Positions 8,825 through 17,489 of a stretch of 64,000 nt of DNA are shown piece by piece. Origin of the DNA: Anianibacter sp965662745 (lineage in GTDB: Bacteria; Pseudomonadota; Alphaproteobacteria; Rhodobacterales; Rhodobacteraceae); NCBI GenBank assembly GCA_965662745.1, contig CBFIJK010000007.1, forward strand, positions 1 to 64,000, given 5' to 3'. Position numbers and translations under genes: made by a program. The notes under the pieces are model-generated. The model saw nothing but the letters and a program-made list of their open reading frames with translations. It did no database searches and had not been told where the DNA came from. Numbering within the stretch: the stretch's first letter is position 1; each line of letters opens with the position of its first letter.

Positions 8825-9493
8825 CTACCCTTTCGGCGCCAGAAGCCGCAGGCTGGCGCGGATCAGCGCGGCCGTATCTGCCTGAGGTGCGTCGCCTGCC
8901 GCCTCGGCGACCGCGCGCGCGGCCTCTGCGGGCGCATAGCCCAGATTACCCAGCGCCGACATCGCCTCAGCCTGCGCCGATTGCACGGCAGGCCGCGCTG
9001 CAGGAGCGGGCATGGCCGGCACATCCGTCTCGATTACTGCATCATCGCCTGTAACCGGCGCAGGGCCGCTGCCTGTGCCCATCGCCATGACACCGGGCGC
9101 CTTATCCTTGAGTTCATTCACCACGCGCTGCGCGATCTTGGGGCCGATGCCCGGCGCGGCCTTGATCGCGGCCCAGTCGCCCAGCGCGATAGCGCGGCTG
9201 ACGCCGTCCGGCCCAAGCGCGCCAACGATCCCAAGCGCGGTCTTGGCCCCGACGCCCTGCACCGACACCAAAAGCCGGTACCATTCCTTTTCGATCAGCG
9301 ACAGGAACCCGATCAGCTGCATCAGGTCCTCGCGCACCACAAGCTCGGTATAGAGCGCCACCGCCTCGCCCGGGCCGGGCAGCGCCATCAGCGTGCGCTC
9401 GGACACCTGCACGATATAGCCGACCCCGCGCACGTCGATCATCACGTGATCCGTGCCGCGATATTCCAGCCGCCCGGCGATGCGTCCGATCAT
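8825..9493 (-). CDS. ruvA: Holliday junction branch migration protein RuvA
   Basis: A 222-residue protein with the N-terminal OB domain (MIGRIAGRLEYRGTDHVMIDV), two helix-hairpin-helix motifs (VQGVGAKTAL and APGIGPKIAQR), and a C-terminal RuvB-binding domain (ALGNLGYAPAEAARAV). A Pro/Ala-rich linker between domains II and III is longer than in E. coli. Forms a tetramer that holds the four-way junction for RuvB and RuvC. The start codon overlaps the ruvC stop by 4 bases (ATGA), indicating translational coupling. Confidence 0.97.
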   Translation of the reverse strand: MIGRIAGRLEYRGTDHVMIDVRGVGYIVQVSERTLMALPGPGEAVALYTELVVREDLMQLIGFLSLIEKEWYRLLVSVQGVGAKTALGIVGALGPDGVSRAIALGDWAAIKAAPGIGPKIAQRVVNELKDKAPGVMAMGTGSGPAPVTGDDAVIETDVPAMPAPAARPAVQSAQAEAMSALGNLGYAPAEAARAVAEAAGDAPQADTAALIRASLRLLAPKG

Positions 9494-9981
9494 GCGCGTA
9501 CCTCTGTCAGGCGGGGCGCGCGGGAATAGAAGGCGTGGCAGATCGCGATGGCCAAAGCGTCGGCGGCATCCGGGCCGTCGATGACCACGCCCGGCAGTTG
9601 CAGCTTCACCATGTGATCCACCTGCACTTTCGCGGCATGGCCCACGCCGACGACCGTCTTCTTCACCTTGTTTGGCGCGTATTCCCCAACCGTCAGCCCT
9701 GCCTGCGCCGGCACGAGAAGCGCGATGGCCCGCGCCTGGCCCAGCTTCAGTGTCGCGACCGCGTCCTTGTTGACGAAAGTCTGTTCGACAGCCGCAGTCT
9801 CGGGCGCGTATTCGGCGACGATGCGGGCAAGCTGGCCGTGCAGGGACAGCAGACGATCGGCCAGTTCCCCCGACTCAGAGGTGCAGGTTCCGTTCGCGAT
9901 GTGGCGCATTCGGGACCCGTCGCTGTCGATAATCCCCCACCCCATCCGTCGAAGGCCGGGGTCGATCCCTAAAATGCGCAT
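9490..9981 (-). CDS. ruvC: Crossover junction endodeoxyribonuclease RuvC
   Basis: A 163-residue protein of normal RuvC size. It begins MRILGIDPGLRRMGWG, with the first catalytic aspartate in GIDPG, has the glutamate in AAVEQTFV, and the C-terminal acidic pair in DGPDAADALAIAICH. It cuts Holliday junctions symmetrically within the RuvABC complex. First gene of a ruvC-ruvA-ruvB operon on the minus strand; its promoter must lie in the 306-bp gap shared with the divergent DUF1127 gene. Confidence 0.97.
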   Translation of the reverse strand: MRILGIDPGLRRMGWGIIDSDGSRMRHIANGTCTSESGELADRLLSLHGQLARIVAEYAPETAAVEQTFVNKDAVATLKLGQARAIALLVPAQAGLTVGEYAPNKVKKTVVGVGHAAKVQVDHMVKLQLPGVVIDGPDAADALAIAICHAFYSRAPRLTEVRA

Positions 9982-10287
9982 GATTTTGCCTGTCCGCTCT
10001 TCTTTTTTGGCACGCTAGCACGAAAGGTGAACATGCGCCAAGGAAAAGCACCGGGGCCGTTGTTACCGGAAACTGGATTGAAAACGACATTGCGCAAGCT
10101 GGCCACGACAGATCCGTGAGCGCAAATTCGCCGAAAGGTTTCATCGACTTAGGCGAGAATGAGGCATGCAGAAATTGCATGAAACCCATGCAAAAATAAT
10201 GGCTGGTGCGGGCGATTCTTCGCAGATAGGGCCGGTTCGTTGTCGCAATCCCGCGCCCTCAATACGACCCGCCAACGGAGCATCCAA
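9982..10287. promoter_or_regulatory. Divergent promoter region between ruvC and the DUF1127 gene
   Basis: No reading frame of substance. It must hold the promoters for the ruvCAB operon (leftward) and the DUF1127 gene (rightward). I see no clear alphaproteobacterial LexA box (GTTC-N7-GTTC), tRNA or riboswitch. Confidence 0.45.
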
Positions 10288-10491
10288 ATGGCCCTTTACG
10301 ACCACGCCCGCATGGACGCGACCGCAGGCATCGGCGGTCAGATCTCGACCCTCGTGACCCGCGTCGTGACCCGCATCATCGACTGGAATGACAGCCGCCA
10401 GACCCGCAAGGCCCTGGGTAAACTGTCGGACCACGAGCTTGACGATATCGGCCTTGGCCGCGGTGATCTGGACGCGTTCAAGCGCTTCTGA
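10288..10491 (+). CDS. DUF1127 domain-containing small protein
   Basis: A 67-residue basic protein. The C-terminal half is the DUF1127 (YjiS-like) motif: WNDSRQTRKALGKLSDHELDDIGLGRGDLDAF, split here as a tryptophan-containing arginine-rich helix followed by LSDHELxDIGL. Short DUF1127 proteins are abundant in alphaproteobacteria; some bind RNA and affect small-RNA turnover and phosphate or growth-phase physiology. GGAG at 10277-10280 supports the ATG at 10288; an upstream in-frame ATG has no ribosome site. The gene has its own strong terminator, so it is a single-gene unit. Confidence 0.9.
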   Translation: MALYDHARMDATAGIGGQISTLVTRVVTRIIDWNDSRQTRKALGKLSDHELDDIGLGRGDLDAFKRF

Positions 10492-10526
10492 TCCCGGGCG
10501 CGCACACCGACGCCCCCCAAAATTTC

Positions 10527-10562
10527 GCCCCGCGCAGATTGCCCCCCTGCGCGGGGCTTTTT
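10527..10562 (+). terminator. Intrinsic terminator after the DUF1127 gene
   Basis: Perfect 11-bp stem GCCCCGCGCAG / CTGCGCGGGGC with a 9-base loop, followed by TTTTT. It abuts the prmA stop codon on the opposite strand. Confidence 0.9.
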
Positions 10563-11431
10563 CATGCGCGTTTAAGCGTTAGCGTGGTCCAGTCGCCGAT
10601 CACCTCGCGGCGCGAAAGGCCAAAGCCCGCCAGGGCATAGGCTGCGACCACATCGTCGGCCTGCTCATTCAGGATGCCCGACAGGATCGCATAGCCGCCC
10701 TTTGCCGCGACGATGGCCATCTCGGGGGCCAGATCGACCAGCGGGCCCTTGAGGATATTGGCGAAGATCAAATCGAAGGGCGCCTTGCCGGAAATTTGCG
10801 GATGGTCGAACCCGGTCGCCTCAAGGCAGGTCACACGGCCCGTCAGATCGTTGCAAGCTGCGTTCGCCTCGGCGACCTCCACCGCCACCGGGTCGATGTC
10901 GGAGGCCATGACGTCCTCGGGCCAGACCTTGGCCGCCGCCATGGCCAGAACCGCAGTTCCGCAGCCGATATCAATGGTGCTCTTTGCATGAAAGCCTTCA
11001 CCGATCAGCGCTTCCAGCGCGAACAGGCAGCCCTGCGTCGTGCCGTGATGGCCCGTGCCAAACGCCATTGCCGCCTCGATCAGAAGCGGCACGGACCCTT
11101 CGGGAACCTTGTCGGCGTCATGGCTGCCATAGACGAAGAACCGCCCCGCAACGACCGGCTGCAATTCGCGGCGCACCTTGGCGACCCAGTCGGTTTCCGG
11201 CACCTCGGACACGACGAACGGCTTGGCGCCATAGGCCGCCGCAAGAATATCAAGCGCGACCTCGTCGGGCGGATCGACGAAGTAACAACCGACTTCCCAA
11301 AGCCCCGATCCGTCTTCCATCTCGAAGACGCCAATGCCTTGCGGTTCGGGATAGAGCGCTTCCAGCGCCTCGCCCAAATCCTCGGCTTGCGGCTTGCCGG
11401 TCAGGGTCGTCAGTGCAGAATAAGTGGGCAT
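10562..11431 (-). CDS. prmA: Ribosomal protein L11 methyltransferase
   Basis: A 289-residue protein. The N-terminal substrate-binding part is followed by a class I SAM methyltransferase fold: motif I STIDIGCGTAVLAMA, motif II VMASDIDPVAVEVA, and the ILKGPLVDLAPEM segment (family NILxGPL). The motif MAFGTGHHGTTQGCL is diagnostic for PrmA. It trimethylates L11 on the ribosome; loss is usually tolerated. The ATG at 11431 has GGAG 8 bases upstream and is chosen over an in-frame start 29 codons earlier. Divergent from the symporter fragment at 11521. Confidence 0.93.
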   Translation of the reverse strand: MPTYSALTTLTGKPQAEDLGEALEALYPEPQGIGVFEMEDGSGLWEVGCYFVDPPDEVALDILAAAYGAKPFVVSEVPETDWVAKVRRELQPVVAGRFFVYGSHDADKVPEGSVPLLIEAAMAFGTGHHGTTQGCLFALEALIGEGFHAKSTIDIGCGTAVLAMAAAKVWPEDVMASDIDPVAVEVAEANAACNDLTGRVTCLEATGFDHPQISGKAPFDLIFANILKGPLVDLAPEMAIVAAKGGYAILSGILNEQADDVVAAYALAGFGLSRREVIGDWTTLTLKRA

Positions 11432-11520
11432 CGAGAGGGCTCCAGTTTCGATCTCCGGCGGAACCTCGCCGGTGGGACTGCATTGCAAGGTGAACCCGCA
11501 TTGCTGCGAAGGCTTCAACC

Positions 11521-11683
11521 ATGGACCAATCCGTCTCGCAAGCGGTGTCGAGCGCGATCAGCTCTCTCGATATCAGGGTTCTCGCCCTGTATTTCCTCGT
11601 GGTCATCGGGATCGGTGTCTGGGTAGCGCGATCCACGAAAACCTCGGAAGACCAGTATCTGGCGGGGCGAATGCTGGGATGGG
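11521..11683 (+). pseudogene. N-terminal remnant of a sodium:solute symporter
   Basis: The first ~55 codons read like the start of a solute:sodium symporter family protein: a short leader, a first transmembrane helix VLALYFLVVIGIGVWVA, then the conserved RSTKTSEDQYLAGRMLGW motif that precedes helix 2 in this family. After GW the similarity stops: the frame runs on as arginine/proline-rich nonsense into the msrA terminator and antisense of msrA. Full-length members have about 450-600 residues, so over 85 % is missing. A GAAGG ribosome site remains before the ATG. Most simply a deletion joined the stump to the region downstream of msrA. Confidence 0.7.
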
Positions 11684-11785
11684 GTCCCGCGCTGAGGGCA
11701 GCCAAATCGCCCTGCCGTGGGCGGCCCGGCGATGCGCGGCTGCCTTCGGCTTTGATTCCGCTCTGCGAAATGTCACCCACCCAAG

Positions 11786-11814
11786 AAAAAGCCCCGGCGC
11801 ATTGCCGGGGCTTT
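11786..11814 (-). terminator. Intrinsic terminator of msrA (bidirectional)
   Basis: Perfect 11-bp stem AAAGCCCCGGC / GCCGGGGCTTT with a 5-base loop (11788-11814). On the minus strand it ends in TTTTT and lies 10 bases past the msrA stop; on the plus strand it is followed by CTT. Confidence 0.88.
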
Positions 11815-11823
11815 CTTCAATCC

Positions 11824-12480
11824 TCAGACCGTTGCGCCGGTCCCAATGGGGCAGGTCACGCCCGTGCCGCCGATCCCGCAATAGCCTGCCGGGTTCTTGG
11901 CGAGGTATTGCTGGTGATAGGGTTCTGCAAAGTAGAACTCGGGCGCGGGTTTGATCTCGGTCGTGATCTCGCCAAAGCCCGCCTCTTTCAGGCGCGGCGC
12001 GAATTCACGCCTGGTGTGTTCCGCCGCTTCTTTCTGGGCCTCGTCGAAATAGTAGATGCCCGACCGGTATTGCGTGCCCATGTCATTGCCCTGCCGCATG
12101 CCTTGGGTCGGATCATGCCCTTCCCAGAAGACGCGTAGAAGGTCGTCGTAGGAAATCACCGACGGATCATAGATGACCCGAACGACCTCGTTATGGCCGG
12201 TCTTGCCGCTGCAGACCTCTTCATAGGTGGCGTTCGGCGTGTAGCCGCCCGCGTAGCCGACCATCGTGGTCCAGACACCGTCCAGCTTCCAGAACATGCG
12301 CTCTACGCCCCAGAAACAGCCCATGCCGAAAATCGCCTCTTTCATGCCCTCGGGCACGTCGCGGGTCAGCGGGCGGTCGTTCACGTAGTGATAGGCGGCG
12401 GTCTCGATCGGCGTATCGCGGCCCGGCAGCGCGTCGGCCTTCGACACCATTTCGGTCTTCTTTTTCTGGAACAGGAACAT
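11824..12480 (-). CDS. msrA: Peptide-methionine (S)-S-oxide reductase
   Basis: A 218-residue cytoplasmic MsrA. The catalytic motif GMGCFWGVERMFW gives nucleophile C55; YAGGYTPNATYEEVCSGKTGH and GNDMGTQYRSGIYY are standard MsrA segments. C-terminal cysteines in GYCGIGG and VTCPIG can act as resolving cysteines. It reduces the S epimer of methionine sulfoxide in proteins and free methionine, using thioredoxin. A strong AAAGGAG before the ATG and a good terminator make it a single-gene unit. The complementary MsrB at 38702 is exported, so the pair acts in different compartments. Confidence 0.96.
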   Translation of the reverse strand: MFLFQKKKTEMVSKADALPGRDTPIETAAYHYVNDRPLTRDVPEGMKEAIFGMGCFWGVERMFWKLDGVWTTMVGYAGGYTPNATYEEVCSGKTGHNEVVRVIYDPSVISYDDLLRVFWEGHDPTQGMRQGNDMGTQYRSGIYYFDEAQKEAAEHTRREFAPRLKEAGFGEITTEIKPAPEFYFAEPYHQQYLAKNPAGYCGIGGTGVTCPIGTGATV

Positions 12481-12576
12481 CGGACACTCCTTTGTTGTCT
12501 TCCCCCTATATGGCGCGTTTGGCGGGGATTTTAAGGCGCGGTTTCATCCGCTTCACGCCGCCGTCAGCCAGATCGC

Positions 12577-13848
12577 TTATTCAGCGGGCTGCGGGCCAAG
12601 CCGCGTAAGAACCGTCTCATGCCCCGGTACCGGATGGCGCGGGATCAGAAGCGCCAGCACCAGCGAGGTGCCTGCCATGCCTGCAGCAAGGATAAACACC
12701 GCATCCGGAGAGGTGATCCAGAGGTATCCCAGAAGCGCGGGCAGAAAGACCGCCGCAATATGGTTGATCGTGAAGGCGACCGCCGCCGTAGGCGCGATAT
12801 CGCCCGGATCGGCGATCTTCTGAAAGTAGGTCTTCAGCGCGAAGGCGAGCGCAAAGAAGAGATGGTCGATGACGTAGAGCGCGCAGGCAAGGATCAGGCC
12901 CCAGTGGAACCAGTAGATGCCGCCATACGCAAGAAACACGCAGATCAGTCCGACATACTCGAAGATCAACGCACGGCGTTCCCCCCAGCGGGCCACCGCG
13001 CGGCCCATCACGGGCGCAAAGATCATGTTGGCGACGAAATTAAGAAGGAAAAGGGATGTCAGCTGGTGCACATCCATCCCGAAACGTTCGACCATCATGA
13101 AGGCGGCGAAGACGACGAAGATCTGCCTCCGCGCGCCCGACATGAATTGCAGCGCGTAATAGAGCCAGTAGCGGCGGCGCAAGATCAGTTTCTTGAGCTG
13201 GGGATTGGGCGCCTCGAACTGCGGATAGGCGACGAAACAGAACAGCGCGATGGCCGCCGTGATCCCGCCCGAAACCATGTAGACGAAATCATAGCTCAGA
13301 TCGAAGGCCCGCCATGTGACGACCAGAAGGCCATAAGCCAGAAGCGATGCGCCGGACCCTACGGCCACGATCCAGCCAAGCGTCTGCGGCGCCTTTTCCT
13401 TGGCGATCCACTGAAGCTGAAGCGACTGGTTCACCGTCTCGTAATAATGAAACCCGGTGGACGCGATCAGCGTGACGACGAGAAGCCCGCCGAAACTGGG
13501 GAACCACGCCGTCACCGCCGACGCCGCGCCAAGGGTGAAGAGCGAAAGCAGCCCCAGCGTCTGCTCGCGCATCACGAGAATGATGGCGATCACTCCCACG
13601 GCCAGAAAGCCGGGGATTTCGCGCACCGTATGCAGCCAGCCAATCTCGACCCCGGTGAATCCCGCCGCCTCGATCACAAAGTTATTGAGAAGCGCGGACC
13701 ATGTGGCAAAGGCGATGGGCATGGCAAACGCCATGAGAAACAGCAGCGTTTCAGGCCGTCTCCAGCGCGGAAGACCGCGCGCGTCATCCAGGGTCACAAG
13801 TGCCATGGCGTCAGACTTACGCCCCTGCCCCGGCAAAGGCGAGTGCAT
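12577..13848 (-). CDS. MFS transporter
   Basis: A 423-residue protein with about twelve hydrophobic segments in two six-helix halves, including ETLLFLMAFAMPIAFATWSA near the N-terminus. Sequence such as EKAPQTLGWIVAVGSGASL and FVANMIFAPVMGRAVARWGERR (an MFS loop motif) supports the Major Facilitator Superfamily. The substrate cannot be told. The start at 13848 has GAGGG 7 bases upstream; an alternative ATG at 13806 begins MALVTLDD. It is divergent from the YeeE/YedE gene. Confidence 0.82.
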   Translation of the reverse strand: MHSPLPGQGRKSDAMALVTLDDARGLPRWRRPETLLFLMAFAMPIAFATWSALLNNFVIEAAGFTGVEIGWLHTVREIPGFLAVGVIAIILVMREQTLGLLSLFTLGAASAVTAWFPSFGGLLVVTLIASTGFHYYETVNQSLQLQWIAKEKAPQTLGWIVAVGSGASLLAYGLLVVTWRAFDLSYDFVYMVSGGITAAIALFCFVAYPQFEAPNPQLKKLILRRRYWLYYALQFMSGARRQIFVVFAAFMMVERFGMDVHQLTSLFLLNFVANMIFAPVMGRAVARWGERRALIFEYVGLICVFLAYGGIYWFHWGLILACALYVIDHLFFALAFALKTYFQKIADPGDIAPTAAVAFTINHIAAVFLPALLGYLWITSPDAVFILAAGMAGTSLVLALLIPRHPVPGHETVLTRLGPQPAE

Positions 13849-13937
13849 TTGCAGCCCTCGCGCGTCTGATCTGGATCAAGGACCGCGGCCGGTTTTTACG
13901 GCACATCCACGCGCAAAGACCCGCGCCGGAGACTGCC

Positions 13938-14996
13938 ATGGACATGCTCATCGCCCTGATCGACCGGATCGGAGAGGCACCCGCCGCCGCGCTTGCGGGG
14001 CTATTGACCGGCGTCATCTTCGGCATCGCCGCGCAAAGATCGCGCTTTTGCCTGCGCGCAGCTACGGTGGAATTCGCGCGCGGCTCGCTTGGGCCGCGCA
14101 TGTCGATCTGGCTTCTGACCTTCTCGACCGCCGTGGTCTGGGTGCAGGCCGCCGAGACCTTCGGCCTGATGCGGTCGAGCGATGCGCGCATGATGGCCGT
14201 CACCGGGTCCTGGTCCGGCGCGATCATTGGCGGGCTCGTCTTCGGCATCGGGATGGTGCTGGCGCGCGGCTGTTCGGGGCGGCTTCTCGTGCTGGCAGCA
14301 ACGGGCAACCTGCGTTCAGTCGTCTCTGGCCTGATCTTCGCCGTCGTCGCACAGATGAGCCTTGCGGGTTGGCTCGCCCCCCTGCGCGACCGGCTGGCGG
14401 CGCTTTGGGTGACGCCAAATGGACGCAACGTCGATCTTCTTTTCAGCGTGCCCGAGGGATCGGGGTTGGTGCTGGGCCTGTCGATCGCGCTTCTGGCACT
14501 ATATCTCGCGCGTCGAAACCGCATCGGCGCGCGCGCGCTGATCTTTGCCTCGGGTGTCGGGTTTGCCGTCGCGCTGGGCTATGCGCTGACCTTCACACTG
14601 TCGCAAGTCAGCTTCGATCCGCTGCAGATCGAAAGCGCGACCTTCACCGGCCCCTCTGCCAACACACTGATGTTCTTTCTCGATCGCGGCGCGGTGCTGG
14701 AATTCGACATCGGGCTGGTGCCGGGCGTCTTCCTCGGGGCCTTCCTCGCCGCAGCCGTCACCAAAGAGCTGAAATTTCAGGGCTTCGACGGGGCCGCCAC
14801 CATGCGCCGCGCGATGCTGGGTGCGGCGCTGATGGGGTTTGGAGGGATGCTGGCGGGCGGCTGCGCCATCGGTGCGGGCGTTTCTGGCGGGTCGATTTTT
14901 GTCGGGACGGCCTGGGCCGCGCTTAGCGCGATGTGGGCAGGCGCGGTGCTGACCGATTATCTGATCGACCAGCGCGGGGTGGCCGCAGCGGCGTGA
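13938..14996 (+). CDS. YeeE/YedE family transporter (sulfur-compound type)
   Basis: A 352-residue membrane protein with about nine hydrophobic segments. It has the family hallmarks: GLLTGVIFGIAAQRSRFCLR with a conserved cysteine, GMVLARGCSGRLLVLAATGN, and near the C-terminus GGMLAGGCAIGAGVSGGS. Members such as YeeE import thiosulfate, the conserved cysteines relaying the sulfur compound across the membrane. GGAG 7 bases before the ATG supports the start. No sulfur genes are immediately adjacent, so the exact substrate is open. Confidence 0.88.
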   Translation: MDMLIALIDRIGEAPAAALAGLLTGVIFGIAAQRSRFCLRAATVEFARGSLGPRMSIWLLTFSTAVVWVQAAETFGLMRSSDARMMAVTGSWSGAIIGGLVFGIGMVLARGCSGRLLVLAATGNLRSVVSGLIFAVVAQMSLAGWLAPLRDRLAALWVTPNGRNVDLLFSVPEGSGLVLGLSIALLALYLARRNRIGARALIFASGVGFAVALGYALTFTLSQVSFDPLQIESATFTGPSANTLMFFLDRGAVLEFDIGLVPGVFLGAFLAAAVTKELKFQGFDGAATMRRAMLGAALMGFGGMLAGGCAIGAGVSGGSIFVGTAWAALSAMWAGAVLTDYLIDQRGVAAAA

Positions 14997-15159
14997 AATG
15001 ATCGGCCTGACGCCGTGCCATTCTTTCCGGCGCCCTCTTCCCGAACATGGCCCATCAATCGCTACACTCGGCCGCGCGCCCGGTCCACTGCAACCGCAGC
15101 CTTATGGAATAGGTCAAGTGGCGGCATCTCAAGAACGACACGCCGCTGATCGCCCACCG

Positions 15160-17355
15160 CTAGAGAAAGCTTTGCGGGTCAATATCGACGCTGAGCCGCA
15201 GATCACCTTTCACCGCGACCTGCCCGATCCATTCCGCAATGGCCGCCTGAAGCGGTGCGCCTTTCTCGGCCTTGACCAGAAGGCGCACGCGGTGCCGCCC
15301 CCGGATCCGCGCGATAGGCGCCGGCGCAGGGCCAAAGACCTGCGCGCCGATCCGGCGCAGGGGGCCGTCCATTCGCGCCAACCGGTTGCCCAGATCGAAC
15401 ACCTGCTGCACATCGGGCGCCGACAGCACGATCCCGGCCATGCGGCCATAGGGCGGCACACCGGCGCGCTGTCGCTCGGCGGCCTCGGCAGCCCAGAAAT
15501 CTTCCTCGTCGCCAGACAGGATCGCGCGGATCACCGGATGTTCTGGCTGGAACGTCTGGAGAAGCGCCTGACCGGGTTTTTCTGCCCGCCCCGCACGGCC
15601 CGCCACCTGCCGCATCAGTTGAAACGTCCGCTCTGCCGCGCGCAGGTCAGACCCCTGCAGGCCCAGATCGGCGTCGATCACACCCACCAGAGTGAGTTTC
15701 GGGAAATTGTGCCCCTTGGCCACAAGCTGCGTGCCGATGATGATATCCGCCGCGCCTTTCGCGATCTCCTCGATGGCGGTCTTCAGCGCCCGCGCCGAGC
15801 CGAAGAGGTCCGACGACAGCACCGCAACGCGCGCGTCCGGGAACAGCGCCGCCGTTTCCTCACCCAGCCGCTCGACCCCCGGCCCCACTGGCGCAAGCCG
15901 CCCCTCGGCCTGGCATTCGGGGTTCGGGCAGATTTCCGGCATCGGTTTCGTCTCGCCGCATTGATGGCAGACGAGGCGCTTGAGAAAGCGGTGTTCGACC
16001 ATCCGCGCATCACAGTGATCGCAGCCGATCTGATGCCCACAAGCCCGGCAAATCGTGACCGGTGCATAGCCCCGGCGATTGAGGAAGAGGAGCGCCTGTT
16101 CCCCGGCCTCAAGCCGCGCCTCAACCGCGCGGGCAAGACTGGGCGATATCCAGCGCGCGCCTGGCAAATCCTCGGTCCGCATGTCGAGCGCGCGCATCTC
16201 TGGCATCACCGCCGCGCCAAAGCGCGAGGTCAGGTTCAGCCGCTGGTATTTGCCTGCATCCGCGTTCACCCAGCTTTCCAGCGATGGCGTGGCCGATGCG
16301 AGCACCACCTGCGCATCGTTGATCGACGCGCGCAGAACGGCCATGTCCCGCGCATTGTACAGAACGCCGTCCTCCTGCTTGTAGGAAGTGTCGTGTTCCT
16401 CATCGACGACGACGAGGCCAAGATCGCGGAACGGCAGGAACAGCGCGGACCGTGCGCCGACGACAAGCTGCGCGCCGCCCTCGCCGACCATACGCCAACA
16501 GCGGCGGCGTTCGGTCATGGTGACGCCGGAATGCCATTCGGCGGGCCTCGCGCCGAACCGCGCCTCGACCCGCGTCAGAAATTCCGCCGTCAGCGCGATC
16601 TCGGGCAACAGAACCAATGCCTGCCGCCCCTGCCGCAGCGTGCTGGCGACCGCTTCGAGATACACCTCGGTCTTGCCCGACCCGGTGACGCCCTTCAGCA
16701 GCGTCGTGCCATAGCGGCCGGCCTTGATATCCGCGTCCAGCTTGGTCGCCGCTTCGGCCTGATCGCCCGTCAGGGTCTTGCCGGGCAGATCGGGGTCAAG
16801 GCGCGGATAGGGCAGATCGCGGGGGCTGTCCTCTTCCAGCACCACGCCGTCCTTTACAAGGCCCTTGACCACGGAACTCGACACGCCCGCCGCCTCGGCC
16901 AGTTCGCCAAGGGTGAAGGCCAGTCCGCCGTATTCCTCAAGCGTCCCGATCACCCGCGCGCGCGCTTCGGTGGCGCGTTTGGGCTGGCCGCTGCCGCGCC
17001 GGTAGACCTTGCGCATTGCGGGCGGATCGCCAAGGCCCGGCGAGCGCGTCGCAAGCCGCAGCATCCCCGGCATCGCCGTCAGCGTGTAGGCCCCCGCCTT
17101 TTCGAGAAAAGCGCGCATCTCGTCGCGCATGGGCACCGCATCCAACACCCGGATAACGGGTCGCACCTTCGAGATGTCGAAATCACCGCGCCCCGGCCCC
17201 CACACGCAACCCAGCACCTTGCGCGGGCCAAGCGGCACCTCCACGAAGGCGCCCAGATGGCAGCCGCCCTCGGGCGCCTTGTAATCGAGCGCACGGTCAA
17301 GGGGCTGCGTGGTCAGAACGCCGACCAGATCGCCTTCATCGAAAAAGGAACGCAT
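15160..17355 (-). CDS. priA: Primosomal replication helicase PriA
   Basis: A 731-residue protein with the full PriA plan: N-terminal DNA-binding domain, winged helix, then a superfamily 2 helicase with Walker A LLKGVTGSGKTEVYL (K228), DEAH-type box VVVDEEHDTSYKQ, QEDGVLYNARDMAVLRA, and a zinc-binding insertion with paired cysteines (CRACGHQIGCDHC and CHQCGETKPMPEICPNPEC). It reloads the replisome at repaired forks and displaced loops. No other primosome genes are nearby. Divergent from fsa across 134 bases. A long antisense open frame on the plus strand is a compositional shadow. Confidence 0.97.
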   Translation of the reverse strand: MRSFFDEGDLVGVLTTQPLDRALDYKAPEGGCHLGAFVEVPLGPRKVLGCVWGPGRGDFDISKVRPVIRVLDAVPMRDEMRAFLEKAGAYTLTAMPGMLRLATRSPGLGDPPAMRKVYRRGSGQPKRATEARARVIGTLEEYGGLAFTLGELAEAAGVSSSVVKGLVKDGVVLEEDSPRDLPYPRLDPDLPGKTLTGDQAEAATKLDADIKAGRYGTTLLKGVTGSGKTEVYLEAVASTLRQGRQALVLLPEIALTAEFLTRVEARFGARPAEWHSGVTMTERRRCWRMVGEGGAQLVVGARSALFLPFRDLGLVVVDEEHDTSYKQEDGVLYNARDMAVLRASINDAQVVLASATPSLESWVNADAGKYQRLNLTSRFGAAVMPEMRALDMRTEDLPGARWISPSLARAVEARLEAGEQALLFLNRRGYAPVTICRACGHQIGCDHCDARMVEHRFLKRLVCHQCGETKPMPEICPNPECQAEGRLAPVGPGVERLGEETAALFPDARVAVLSSDLFGSARALKTAIEEIAKGAADIIIGTQLVAKGHNFPKLTLVGVIDADLGLQGSDLRAAERTFQLMRQVAGRAGRAEKPGQALLQTFQPEHPVIRAILSGDEEDFWAAEAAERQRAGVPPYGRMAGIVLSAPDVQQVFDLGNRLARMDGPLRRIGAQVFGPAPAPIARIRGRHRVRLLVKAEKGAPLQAAIAEWIGQVAVKGDLRLSVDIDPQSFL

Positions 17356-17372
17356 GTTATGCTCATTTCAGC

Positions 17373-17412
17373 GCGCCCGGGTGAATGCAATGCAAGAGCA
17401 ATGCGCCCGGGT
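17373..17412. promoter_or_regulatory. Tandem GCGCCCGGGT motifs in the priA-fsa divergent region
   Basis: GCGCCCGGGT occurs at 17373-17382 and again at 17403-17412, exactly 30 bases apart, each followed by GTGAAT or close to it, and each with a CCCGGG palindromic core. Three helical turns between copies would put two bound proteins on the same DNA face. Could be an operator for either divergent gene; no regulator identified. Confidence 0.3.
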
Positions 17413-17489
17413 CGTGAATCCGGGTTCATCCCGCATCGCTTATGGTCTACATCAGCCGCAACAGAATTCTCCAGCCAAAGAGGCCTACC

